Assembly (NCBI GenBank): GCA_008973525.1
Contig: WACJ01000359.1
Span: forward strand, 186,001-250,000
Reading direction: 5' to 3'
Length of the DNA stretch: 64,000 bases
Source: Stenopsyche tienmushanensis
Taxonomy: Eukaryota; Arthropoda; Insecta; Trichoptera; Stenopsychidae
Shown here piece after piece: positions 44,736 through 54,993 of the stretch. The notes below the pieces were generated by a model. It was given only the letters and a program-made list of their open reading frames with translations, was not told the DNA's origin and ran no database searches. The position numbers and the translations under genes were made by a program. How positions within the stretch are numbered: the first letter of the stretch is position 1; each line of letters begins with the position of its first letter.

Positions 44736-46819
44736 AAGTAAATATACCTTTTAATCATAATATCACTCATAGCGTCTGCAAATAAATAAATCAGTACTTG
44801 ATACTGCATGATTATATATTTTTTTTTATTGAAAGAAATTAAAATGTCATATACACTGATAGCCCTTATTAAAATGGGCAATCGTATAATTTTAGCCAAT
44901 TATGAAAATAATGAGATTCATCTGTCCTTGTTAATATTCCCAATGATTGATATTATAAATTTCAACGATGTGAACAAAAACCGCAACTGTAATTGTAGGG
45001 GTCAAGTTCCCTCGAGACTACCGCAGCTTTCAAGTAGATTAAGTTCCTACTGCCGAGCTTTGGAATAAATACGCTGATCAAGAGTGATTTTGGGGTTTCA
45101 GCCGCAGGGCATTCAAAAAGTTACCGAGATTTTATTCGCTCTACCCCAATTGTAGAAATACAATAGAAGGCCTCGCTTGTTTATTGATTTTGAGCCGGCT
45201 TTTTAAACTAAAACGTCTGAAAGTCTCATATTTCATAAATGTTGATTAGGCCCTTAAGAGATATAAACCAAATCTAAGTTTATATCGTTGCTTAAATATC
45301 AATCCTCATAACTGAGAAATTATTCGATTTTACGGACATTAAACCAAGATATTTTGTCAATAACATAAAGCTGTAAAGATAATGTTAATAAAAGCGAAAT
45401 GAAAGATTTTCGATCCTCTCTGGAATTCGAGGCCGAGTGGCAGTAGACCCGTCGGAAGGCCACGTCTACGCTGAGATAAACGCCGCAGTTGGAAGAAGGA
45501 GGCTCAGGATAGAAATGGCGGCATGCGTTGTCGATGGTCAGGGCTCTTGTATACAACTGTGTGAACTATTTATGTCTGTAACTTGCCTAATTTCTCTTTT
45601 CTTCGTTATCGCTCAAACATTGGGCCGACTCAGCGGGTATAAATTCACAATAAAACATAGACAACAATATTTTCGACCGATTGTAAAATTTAAGCAACCC
45701 CTTCTTCGGACAACTTCGTTTTGTAATGAGAGTTCGAAATCGTTCTATAAACATTTTCAGATATAGCGTCCGATCGCGAGGCGTTCATTTGTCATATCAG
45801 TGGTCCGAAAAGTGGACCGCTTGGATACACAGGCCTTTTGGCCACTCCGTCCTCTATAATTGTATTATTCAACTTTAAAAAAAAGATTTTCGGAGCGAGG
45901 GGGGGCAGTTAGATACTTGCTAAGGATGCTTCATACCCTTGTTACGGCTTTGATTATAAATTATAATATTTTTCAGATTTTTTAAAAGTGCCACGATCAA
46001 ATAATTTACATTATGTTTTATTAATACTGTATTTTTATCAACACTTTCTTGTAGCATTGTAGTATTGAAACACGCAACCAGGAAATATGTGTACACTCAA
46101 TACATGAGAGCTGATACGCAAGTAATTGGATTGCGTTTTTCGAATTGTATCAGGTTAGATGATGCCTTCTGGAGGGCTTCCTTCGGCAGGATCCTTTGGG
46201 TTGCTGTAAAGGGGCATCCTAGCCCCGGGCTGGGTTCAGGGCTCCTCAAGTGTTCTTGATTGCGTTGCGAAAGTAAACAACTCGCCCCCGACAAACTTAG
46301 ATTACTGCTTGCTAAACCATTCAACTACTTTGCAGTCACTTATGCCACTATCTAATGACCAAGATCAAACTTGCTATAAATCCCTTAAGAAAATATTTTG
46401 TATAAATCTTTATGATGTTATCAAGAATTCCTAAAATAATTAAGAGCTAAATATTAAACGATGCATTTATCATATTATCTTACTTTTATCTTAAGATTCA
46501 ATTATAATTTTTAACAAAAACAATACAGTTTTACTAATCAATTCTCAATTGTGTAACTATGATATTATAAGTACTCTTTGATTTTATGTCTATTCATCGA
46601 CAATTTCACTAAACAACGAGTAACCACAAGAAAACAAGAACGTAGATCAAGATTTAGATCACAGTGATCTCGGATAGCCTTGACTGCGGAAAGACGTCCT
46701 TCCCGCGGATTCGCAGATGTAACCTCTTTAGTATCTCGGCTGTTGATATTTAAGGACTCTTTTGTCCAAATTCTTTAATTTAATCCAGTGGTATTTATTG
46801 GAGTTATATCTACTTTAGT
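44736..46819. other. Non-coding stretch with one coding-like patch at 45430-45560
   Basis: The 45430-45560 patch is GC-rich, non-repetitive and open on both strands: plus reading includes GRVAVDPSEGHVYAEINAAV, minus reading includes RHFYPEPPSSNCGVYLSVDV. Clear flanking splice sites were not found for either, so no gene is called. A second GC-richer patch at 46140-46260 has no recognised content. Confidence 0.25.
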
Positions 46820-46990
46820 TGGAATTATATCTTCGAGGCTATAGCTATTTTAGTGAAGCTGCAACTAAGTTGGTCCTACCAAAATGAAATCTTCAAACGC
46901 GTTTTCCATGAAATTATTTTTTTCAAAATGGTTGACATGATATCTCAAATTTTAATTTCAATAAACATCTAATGAAAAAAGGAATAATAT
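46820..46990 (+). repeat. Repeat family C / Phantom-related fragment
   Basis: The stretch from CTATTTTAGTGAAGCTGCAA through AAACGCGTTTTCCATGAAAT and TTGACATGATATCTCAAATT aligns with the interior of family C copy 3 (about 31855-31970). It lies 570 bp left of the Phantom-like element. Confidence 0.5.
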
Positions 46991-47563
46991 ATCTTTTTAT
47001 GGATATCTGGACTCCTTGTACTCCAGAAAGCCCTTTCCAGTAGAGTCAAAAAGGTCGTCTAGAGTAGTTTTCCACCATCTCCCTATGAAAACTACTCAGT
47101 CTTTACAAACCCCCCAAACTCCTTATCGAGACGTTCGCGAAAGTGTTCGTCAATACGTTCACTCAGGATACCCGTTGGGTGAGCGTTCAAAATAAAACTC
47201 GGTGGTAATGCTACCTTCAATATCGAGCGAATGAGGAGGTGAATGTATGATACAGACGAAATGGATGTAACCCCTTTCCTATGAATGGATATTGAAGAGG
47301 CCCATAGTTCTGTAGTGGACTGTTAGTGGCTGCGCTATGATGATGATGATATCTTTTTATAGTAATTATAATGAAAGCATTACATTTATTATTCATAAAT
47401 ATTGCATTTGCCAAGAGAGCATTTCGGTAGAATACTAAAATATCACGGATCATAGTAAATTCCATTTTTTCACAAACATCTAGAAAGGCGACACAAAAAG
47501 GCCGCATCTTATTAAGAGACAAAAGACAAAGGTTTTTTCTCCTCCGTTGTGCCTTTATATTGC
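46991..47563. other. Non-coding stretch
   Basis: A 101-codon minus-strand frame at 47217-47522 includes a (CAT/ATG)-repeat-derived His run and no domain. No gene is called. Confidence 0.25.
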
Positions 47564-49185
47564 TTAAGGGGTTACATGGGTTTCGCAGTTTGAAAAAATC
47601 GATTTTTTTTTTATTATCTTATTAATTTCTACAACATATTGAGAATATTATCCTAAATTTTTAAGTCGATCCGAATAAAAGTTTCTGAGATACAACCCAG
47701 GGAAGGTGCGTGCTCAAAGTCAGTCAAACATACTCTGGTATTCTCAAAGCCCAACCTTACGGTGAAGATCTTCTTATCAACAAAAAAGAATACGTTGGAC
47801 ATGTGCAGAAGATGATGAGTATCCATTTACGTGATTTAGTCAACAAAATAGCTGAGGAAAAAATAGTCAACGGTAAAAAAACTAGAAAAAAAAACTCTTT
47901 CTGGCAAAGGTAAACTTACTGGTAAATTAATTGACAAATTAACTGTTTATTATGGTTTGGCAATAAGAAGAATTTTGTGAGTCAGCGGAAAAATGAAAGA
48001 CGCTATATGGGCTACATATTATCACTACAGCTCTACAGACAAAAATCCTCAGCACGGAAATTTCCCGAAAGGTCCAGACTCCTGGTGCGCTTGGCAGCGA
48101 GCATCGGCTACGAACACTCTTTAATCATTCAAACATGATTATACTCCATTACCAAATTATGTTTTGACTGCAATGAAACCTATCTATGAAGATCTCAGTA
48201 AAAATGAGCTTCTGGAGCGGTGTGTTGGTGGTTTCACACAAAATAATAATGAAAGCTTGAACCAAAATACTATATCTGGAAGGTTACTCCAAAAATACTT
48301 CCTGCTGGTTCAAAGATCGTTAATATTGCTGCATTAGTCGGTGCTTGCACTTTTAATGAAAGAACATTAGCTTCATTATTATTTATGCAAGGTATGGATT
48401 AAAAACTTGGTTGAAATTCCCACGAATATGTCCGAAATTCAGATGAAAACCGTATGTGCGCAGCCGAAAAAAAATCAGCGAGCGAGACTCGCGAAGCTAG
48501 GATTCATCATAGACAAGAGCAAAAGGATGCCCTGGACATTGCAGTTACTGCAGGTTCTTTACTTTATGGCCCAGGAATCGACGATTCAATGTAAGTTACA
48601 AAAAAAAAAAAAAAAAACAGTTTTATTGTTACTCAAAACTTTAAACGCGTTTTTCTCGAAACTGTGTTTTCAAAGTTGTTTGTCAAAATTTCTCAAAAAC
48701 TACTTAACCGATCTTGATGAAATTTTACACTAACCTTCAAGATATAATTCACAAGAACTTGGACGAAGGACTCTTTTTTTTTTCAATCACAACTATTAAA
48801 AAAAATATATATATTGAGAAAATTTCACCAAAATTTGCATTTTTTTGTAAAAAGGTCTACCAAAAATCCAATTTTTTTTTTTGTTTTTTTTCCTTCGTTC
48901 AGATTTTAGTTTATAGTCTTAACTAAAAATAAGGATATTTTTTTTAAATTTAAAATGATCCTGTCATGAGTTCTACTGTCAAAACGCTTTTTGGAGGGTC
49001 ACGGGAAATGACGTCACAATGGCGGAGTTTTGAATATTTTCTTTTGAAAATTTCAAAAATTCTTTTTCAAATGTAAATCTTTATGAATATAAAAAGTTTG
49101 AATAAAATACTTCAATTTTTACATAAAAAAAAATTTGTTGAAAATAGACCTTTTTTTCGCCGAGTAAACCCATGTAACCCCTTAA
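47564..49185 (+). mobile_element. Mutator/Phantom-like DNA transposon, both ends present
   Basis: The left end TTAAGGGGTTACATGGGTTT is matched exactly by the reverse complement of the right end (49166-49185). The two ends diverge directly after these 20 bases. Between them lies a decayed transposase-like coding region (47710-48600) and an AT-rich tail. No target duplication is obvious, partly because CTTAAG at the junctions is palindromic. The non-coding part carries AAACGCGTTTTTCTCGAAAC, shared with repeat family C. Confidence 0.7.
47710..48600 (+). pseudogene. Mutator/Phantom-like transposase relic
   Basis: Across several frameshifts and stops the translation gives KKEYVGHVQKMMSIHLRDLV, LTGKLIDKLTVYYGLAIRRN, MKDAIWATYYHYSSTDKNPQ, GPDSWCAWQRASATNT, TPLPNYVLTAMKPIYEDLSK and LLERCVGGFTQNNNESLNQ, then PAGSKIVNIAALVGACTFN. 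These blocks, in this order, resemble the insect protein family annotated as Mutator-like transposase; the CVGGFTQNNNES block is especially characteristic. At least four frame changes mean it is dead. The family name is from memory; the coding pieces are seen directly. Confidence 0.65.
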
Positions 49186-50444
49186 GAGACTCTTATAAAT
49201 TGAATATGTCTTTTTATTCCAGGGTTTGTGCTGGGATCTTTGGTCCAAACAGAAAGACAAATATAAATAATAAATCGCCTGGAATTCGCGACGGCCAATT
49301 TGTTTATTTTCATTGATGAATTTTTAAAATGTCTTCGGAAGGCTCAGTTGTGTTTTTCTATTTATTGTGCGAAAATTAGATTCAAGACTTTTGACAGTTG
49401 TCTTTTCGCCCCATATTAATTGTTGATCATCTTTTTCCATGCTCAATCATGCTTATGCTTATCTTTTCGTTTCTAAATATATTGGCAGAACGTCTAATTT
49501 TTACAAATGGCTCAGAAATTTCTTAATAACAATTTTCGAAACCAGCCGACATTAAATTAAAATGTGCAAAGCTGCATTTTTGTCTACAAGAGGTATACAA
49601 TAATTATTGTTAAATAAACGTCATCTACTTTCGATAGAAGTTGGCTAAAGCTTCGGTAGACGTGGACAAAATTATAACGCGGGAACTTGATTGAAGTGTT
49701 AAAACTTTCAAGGTTTTGTAATATTAAGGATATATAATATTTATTATAAGCATCTATAGCATATTTTCAGTCTTGTAGGTCTAAGACATTTATATAATAT
49801 TTATTTACAGATCTAAAAATTATTATAAATGTCCGCAGTAAACAGCATCATCGCGATAGACTGTCGTTTTGTTTACTTATAATATCAGAGCAATAACATC
49901 AATATAATTAGACTTCATGAAATGAAGTTGCTTAAGCTGAATTCAAACCCCTTTTTGTTTCGAAGATCTTTTCACCCGAGCTTGGATCATCTTCCTTCAG
50001 TCGTAGTGAAAAAGGAAGAACACAACAAAGGCTATAGTTCATTATTCCAAGACTGGAAGCTTGCTGCTTTCACCCTAGGGATTTATCTTGCGTCTTGAGT
50101 GCTCCCTTGTTCTCATTAATTCATGCCGATTCTTTTGGTGCTACGATGCGCTGCGGTGCAAAGATTGATGCTCATGAAGATTATGCTATTTTTTAACTAA
50201 AGCATTGTATTTTATCAAGTTTTGTAATCTACTAAATCATTTTCACACATTAATCAAAATCTTGATCTGATTTTAGATAATGTTTACAAAGGTATATTGT
50301 GTGGCAGTGATAAATTTCTTTATCTGCATTATTTTAGCTCCCCCACACATGCTTTAAATTGTAATCTATTTTAAAATTTCATCAATGAATTTTTTTATTC
50401 CTGAATTATATCTAAAATGACATTTTAGATCAAAATATATTATA
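49186..50444. other. Non-coding stretch
   Basis: AT-rich, no recognised gene or repeat. Confidence 0.3.
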
Positions 50445-50826
50445 CTAGCGAATACCCGGCATGCGTTGCAATGCCACACCTATTGATTGATTTGTTATGT
50501 GTGAAGATGCATCCAAGATCGGGCATTGCGTTGCTTGGCGGGTACTCGCTGATGAATTATTGATTTGTTTATTTATTGATTTGATGGTTGCTTAGCAACA
50601 CGCGCTTAGAAAGAAAGCTACACGATGTGTTGCTGTGGGGCTGAGAGGTAAGGATGCGTGCGCTCTCCCTCATTTCGTATAGCGACTGGCGAGCCGCCGA
50701 GCACGGCCTACCGCCAAGCCGAACGCGGCCGAACGCGGCCGAACGCGGCCGAACGGACAAAAATCGCGACAAAAAAACAAACGAACAAATATCCAGACGC
50801 GAAACATTGATTTTTATATATATAGA
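50445..50826 (-). mobile_element. Non-autonomous Helitron (382 bp)
   Basis: On the minus strand it starts TCTATATATATAAAAATCAA after an A and ends CGGGTATTCGCTAG before a T. It is a shorter relative of the Helitron at 5492-6224, sharing the block with GTATAGCGACTGGCGAGCCG and GGTTGCTTAGCAACA. It contains a CGAACGCGGC microsatellite (about 50720-50755), which has expanded to four copies. No coding is present. Confidence 0.8.
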
Positions 50827-51077
50827 TAAAATATATTTTTGTTAAGGTTACTTGCGAAACACATTATAATAGGTTTGCATTGTATTGATCATAAAAACGA
50901 CAGACCAAGGTTAGATCCTATAAATCTTATTATAAACGTTTGAGTTCAAATCCAGATTAACGAGAAAAATTCACCGTAACAATGGTTTTAAAAAAAAATG
51001 GAAATTGAAAGCATTCATGATTGAGCCAATTGAAAATTGAGCCAAACTGAAAAACAAATCCGAAATCCACTATAAGT
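50827..51077. other. Short AT-rich spacer
   Basis: Nothing recognised. Confidence 0.25.
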
Positions 51078-51603
51078 TCAATAATAACTTTTATCTTTTT
51101 TGCTTCTGTTTAAGCATCGCCTTCGAAGTTCATCCCATCGCATGGTGTTCGATACAAACACATTTTTTTTCTGAATCACCTTCCACAAAACCATAAACCC
51201 AAATATGAGCAAATAGATATTTATATCGAAGACGAGGCGCATCGTCAACAAAGGACGTGAGCAGCATAATTTGCACTGAACTTTTTGGAAGGCTCCCATA
51301 GAGTAGTCAATATCACTTTGACACCATATCGAGAGCCATAGCCATGAGAAACTAATGCGTTTCCCTTGTCTGCTCCCATTACCATCTATCCACAAAGGTG
51401 GGATACAACGATATTTTGCCCGAAGGTGCCAGTTGGCTGTGAACGTGACGATAAAAGTGTAGCTCCACAGGGACCACATTTGCGGAACCACTGAACCACA
51501 ACGTGTGTAATGAATTCTCTTTGCACTGCTTATCAACGCTCCGATTTTTTTCTACGACTTCATTGATAAAATTACAATGGATATGACTTATCAGCCAGAT
51601 CAA
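51078..51603 (-). pseudogene. Unrecognised broken coding region
   Basis: Two overlapping minus-strand frames look protein-like. One (51379-51603) includes LWFSGSANVVPVELHFYRHV and HSQLAPSGKISLYPTFVDRW, then stops. A second phase directly after gives MGADKGNALVSHGYGSRYGV, then VILTTLWEPSKKFSANYAAH, before a TGA. A third frame spans 51078-51536. Balanced composition and the alternation of good-looking frames suggest a decayed gene or an old element with frameshifts; an AGATG|GTAATG donor between the first two pieces would be an intact-gene alternative. No family is recognised. Confidence 0.3.
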
Positions 51604-51784
51604 ATGTTAACATCGTTACCACCTTTAATGCCAAACCGCTGATAAAAATGTTTATTTATTTATAAGTTGCAGGAAATTTATAGCTCCAACAAAAAACAAA
51701 CGTAAATATTTTCAAAGGAAGTCAAGTTCCGTTTCAATTGATTATTTTTGTCAGTTTAAGCATATCAAAACATTAATCACTTTT
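51604..51784. other. Short spacer
   Basis: Nothing recognised. Confidence 0.2.
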
Positions 51785-51890
51785 CTCTGAGAACCGCGCA
51801 GCATGAGTGTAGCTCGTATATCAATAAATGAACCTTTACACTGTTGATAGCACACAATATTCGTTCATTTCCTCGGGTTAACAGGAACAA
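51785..51890 (-). repeat. Dispersed repeat family A, partial copy 6
   Basis: Only the terminal part remains: reverse-complemented, CAGTGTAAAGGTTCATTTAT, ATACGAGCTACACTCATGCT and GCGCGGTTCTCAGAGAAAAG. Confidence 0.5.
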
Positions 51891-52423
51891 CATACGTGTG
51901 GGTCTTCTTACTTACTCTTCGCCGAATCGCACCGAAATTAGGTCATGAAACATATCACTCAATAAGTTCGTAGGATTCGCCAGGATGATGTGGAGGATGT
52001 GCCAACGTATACAAACATATTTCAACCCACGCATTCTGGGACAGAAATATTATTCAATGCTCTTTGTGTGCATGGCTAAACAATATTAGGAATTAGATAT
52101 GCTTGTTAATGAAATTCGGCTGAAAATTATGGAAAAAAAGTTTCGATTGTGTGAGATGATAAAAGCTTATTATAGCTAGAATCAATCGCACTTGAAATAA
52201 AATATAATATCACAATATATCTTTTATGTATGCACTAATAATTTATTACCGGAGGTAAAATTTTTATCACGTAGCGATAAAAACCAAACCAAATTGTATT
52301 ATTACTGGAAGTATATGTTAAGCATATTTTTATTTGGATAACAACTGATAAAATAAAAAAGAATAAAACATTGTGGCAATGTTTTATCATTTTTGAATAA
52401 CGCATTAAACACTTCTTTTGTGG

Positions 52424-52443
52424 GCCTCCGTGGCGCAATTGGC

Positions 52444-52480
<37 letters not shown>

Positions 52481-52497
52481 GAGCCCACCCGGGGGCG
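52424..52497 (+). tRNA. tRNA-Asn (anticodon GTT)
   Basis: A 74-nt cloverleaf: acceptor GCCTCCG pairs with CGGGGGC (one T-G pair), discriminator G. The anticodon loop is CTGTTAA with anticodon GTT, closed by TCGGC/CCGAA-type stem pairing. The T arm carries GGTTCGAGCCC and the D arm TGGCGCAATTGGCTAGCGC. No intron. A T run (ATTTTTTT) starts 2 nt after the 3' end as terminator. Confidence 0.97.
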
Positions 52498-53504
52498 ATT
52501 TTTTTAAAAAGTCAAATGTGATTACATTATTTTTGCATAAAATTGATCAAACAATATTGTAAATATTTTTTTAATGTAGCGTATAGATTATAATTCCTTT
52601 TTTTTGTCTTCCTTGGAAAAAAGACGAAACAGTAATTCGATAGATTTGGCCACGGGAAGGCGTTTTCTTCCCGCCGCTTCGCAATCTCGTAGCTGTCCTT
52701 TCTCTCGGCCATAATAAAGACTGATAAAATAACTCATATTTCCGTTTTTGCCTGATCATCTTGTTTCATCCCAGGGGATCTCTATACAAACGAATATTTT
52801 ATATCTGTTAGTGCTCGTCCATCCTAAAACATTAGCGGGAATGAAAACACAACTATTTTTGAAGCCTAAAACATCAACACCCATTATAAAAAGTCCATTC
52901 TTTTAATGCTTATTTCATTTGTAATCATGATAGTTGTATATATCTATAGATGATATCGACGATATTTGACGAATTGCAAAAATTAATGACTGTACACTTA
53001 CGATACTACTTGAGATTTTAACCAGTGTTCACTATCTAAATTACGCCATAATGCCAAATATATGAATCATTATTATCTTCGAATATCAGATGTATTTCTT
53101 TTTACAATCAATTTCATTAACTATTTTATCTGCTTATATATTGCCAATTTAACCCGTTCCTCGCCTCTTTCTATTTAATGTAATTAGTACATGTAAATAT
53201 AAAATAGACAGAATATAAAAAATATATGTTTATATATAACATATAAAGACAACTAAAACAATTCAAACACATATGAGGTGATTTTGGACAATTATGATAA
53301 TATCTTGCGACCCTTTTTATATATTTTTTCGCTTCCTGGAGATCGAGAATTTGTCAGTCAGTCAAACAGTCTCCAAAAAGCGAATCTAGCGTCTCACTGT
53401 TACGTATTTCTATAAGGATTTACCAATGTTAGCTTTACGAACTTTTTCTATAATGTTTTCCAGGTGACAACTGTCTAAATATCTTTCAAGATCGACAACG
53501 AAAC
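52498..53504. other. Non-coding stretch
   Basis: AT-rich; a T run directly after the tRNA-Asn gene, then nothing recognised. Minus-strand frames at 52527-52759 have no domain. Confidence 0.3.
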
Positions 53505-53820
53505 TTGCATTTCTACCCTTGTCTGTTCGCACTTGTTTATCTTTACTTTTTTGTTAATTTGACTAATGGCAGAGTCAAGTTTTTCCGGGACAATATTACC
53601 AAAGAGACTTCGAGAAGTATCAGGAAATTATTCGTAAAGATCGTGAAGCGTCACATGGTGATCTTTACACACTTCTTCAATTTTTTGCACAAATTTGAGC
53701 ACATCTAACCTAACCTTACTCATTTCATGATATGTTGTCAATTGATCACATCACTTATATAAACTTCCACGAGCTTCCGATGATGACAATTTAAAGGTGG
53801 TATTATTCTGCAAAGTCAAA
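53505..53820 (-). pseudogene. mariner transposase N-terminal fragment
   Basis: On the minus strand the sequence near 53770 matches the start region at about 32945-32990 (ATCGGAAGCTCGTGGAAGTT). It goes on to encode VCKDHHVTLHDLYE, a stop, FPDTSRSLFGNIVPEKLDS: the second helix-turn-helix region seen also at 32711 and 19034. The catalytic part is missing. Confidence 0.6.
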
Positions 53821-53960
53821 AACGGATGACATCCCTAGACAAAGAAACCCAGTAGTGTCAGATCTGGAGACTGTGCGAACCACGAAATAAGGAACGTCCC
53901 CTGGCAAAAAAAAACCACTGGTGTCAGGTCTAGAGACGTGCGAGCCACGGAATAGGGCTG
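53821..53960. repeat. Imperfect tandem duplication of about 60 bp
   Basis: Two adjacent units share GTGTCAG(A/G)TCT(G/A)GAGAC, then GTGCGA(A/G)CCACG(A/G)AATA. They differ at several positions. They lie directly beside the mariner fragment, but their origin is not clear. Confidence 0.45.
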
Positions 53961-54010
53961 CCAAAAAAATTAATTTACACGACAGACATTCCCAAAAAGA
54001 AATATTATAT

Positions 54011-54050
54011 ACCGATATCTATACCTGTATATAGGTATAGATATCGGTAA
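54011..54050. repeat. Perfect 17-bp hairpin
   Basis: The arms are TACCGATATCTATACCT and its exact reverse complement, with a 6-nt loop GTATAT. No T run follows. Perfect pairing over 17 bp in otherwise drifting sequence suggests a young foldback or an RNA/cruciform hairpin. Confidence 0.8.
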
Positions 54051-54094
54051 ATATACAATGTCTCTCATATGTGGCTCTTTTGTTCGCGCCGAAT

Positions 54095-54885
54095 CAGACA
54101 CTACCAGGGAATGCAATCCCGGGATCCCGAATCCCAGAATCCCGGGATCCCGGACAGTTTTAAGTGCTATTGAATCCCGGAACTAGTAAACGTAGTCTCG
54201 AAAAATTCGGGATTGAAATTTGTATCTAACAGAAATCATACACCTCACCAGCACGATGAAGGCTACTAAATCGAGACATTTCCGCCGAAATCTGGACGCT
54301 TGGAAACAGTGGCGTAACTACTAATTGGCGAGCTTAGGCGACGCCTAGGGGCAGTGATTGTCTAATCTATATTTACATATATACAGTACATATATGTTTT
54401 TCCAATTGTTATATTAACTTTTCCCTACCGATGATGTATTTACTACACAGCGACTCTAATAATGGGAATATCGATATGAAATATAATAGATACGGAGTTC
54501 AAAATTTTTATATTCCTCCGTAATATAGTTATGAATCACATCAAAATATTATAGTGTATAAGTATTCATTTGCAGCGATGGAAATAAATAATTTGTCGGG
54601 AAATCGGGAATTTTGCGAGTTTTAGTCCGTGTCTCAGCAGGTCACATTGATGGTGCTATACAAAAATTATCTATTTTTGAATTGTATTTTTATCTTTTCT
54701 TGGATAAAAAACAATCCTTTTGCCTTCAAGTTATTTTTATATCAAAAAAATGGACTTATTAGTCCATTTTGATCAAATTTATTAAACTCTTGAAAATCCC
54801 GATCCCTGGATCCCGGGACTGATCCCGGGATGGTCTAATGCAATCCCGAAATCCCGGGATCGAATTTTAGTCACTACACGTATGT
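54095..54885 (+). repeat. Dispersed repeat family B, copy 3 (near full length)
   Basis: It starts near GGGAATGCAATCCCGGGATC. It passes the GCTTAGGCGACGCCTAGGGG core and the AT-rich arm, and ends near GGTCTAATGCAATCCCGAAA with CCCGGGAT motifs. It is collinear with 21075-21850 (inverted). The ends share ATGCAATCCCG and CCCGGGAT in inverted arrangement. The element ends about 100 bp downstream of the 3' end of the DUF229 gene. Confidence 0.65.
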
Positions 54886-54963
54886 TGCACAATTTTGTAG
54901 GTTAAAGACTTGATGCATTTTTTTAAGTAACGGGGATTAAACATTTAAGATTTAACAAAATAA

Positions 54964-54969
54964 TTTATT
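54964..54969 (-). promoter_or_regulatory. Polyadenylation signal AATAAA of the DUF229 gene
   Basis: On the minus strand AATAAA lies 25 nt after the TGA stop at 54994-54996, a typical position. Confidence 0.7.
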
Positions 54970-54993
54970 CAATAATCAACATTATATACAACA

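Noticed and set aside
45437..45766. Plus-strand frame with VAVDPSEGHVY, reminiscent of LDL-receptor YWTD repeats
   Set aside because: The W-T-D part is missing, the start is GTG, splice sites are unclear, and the minus strand is also open.
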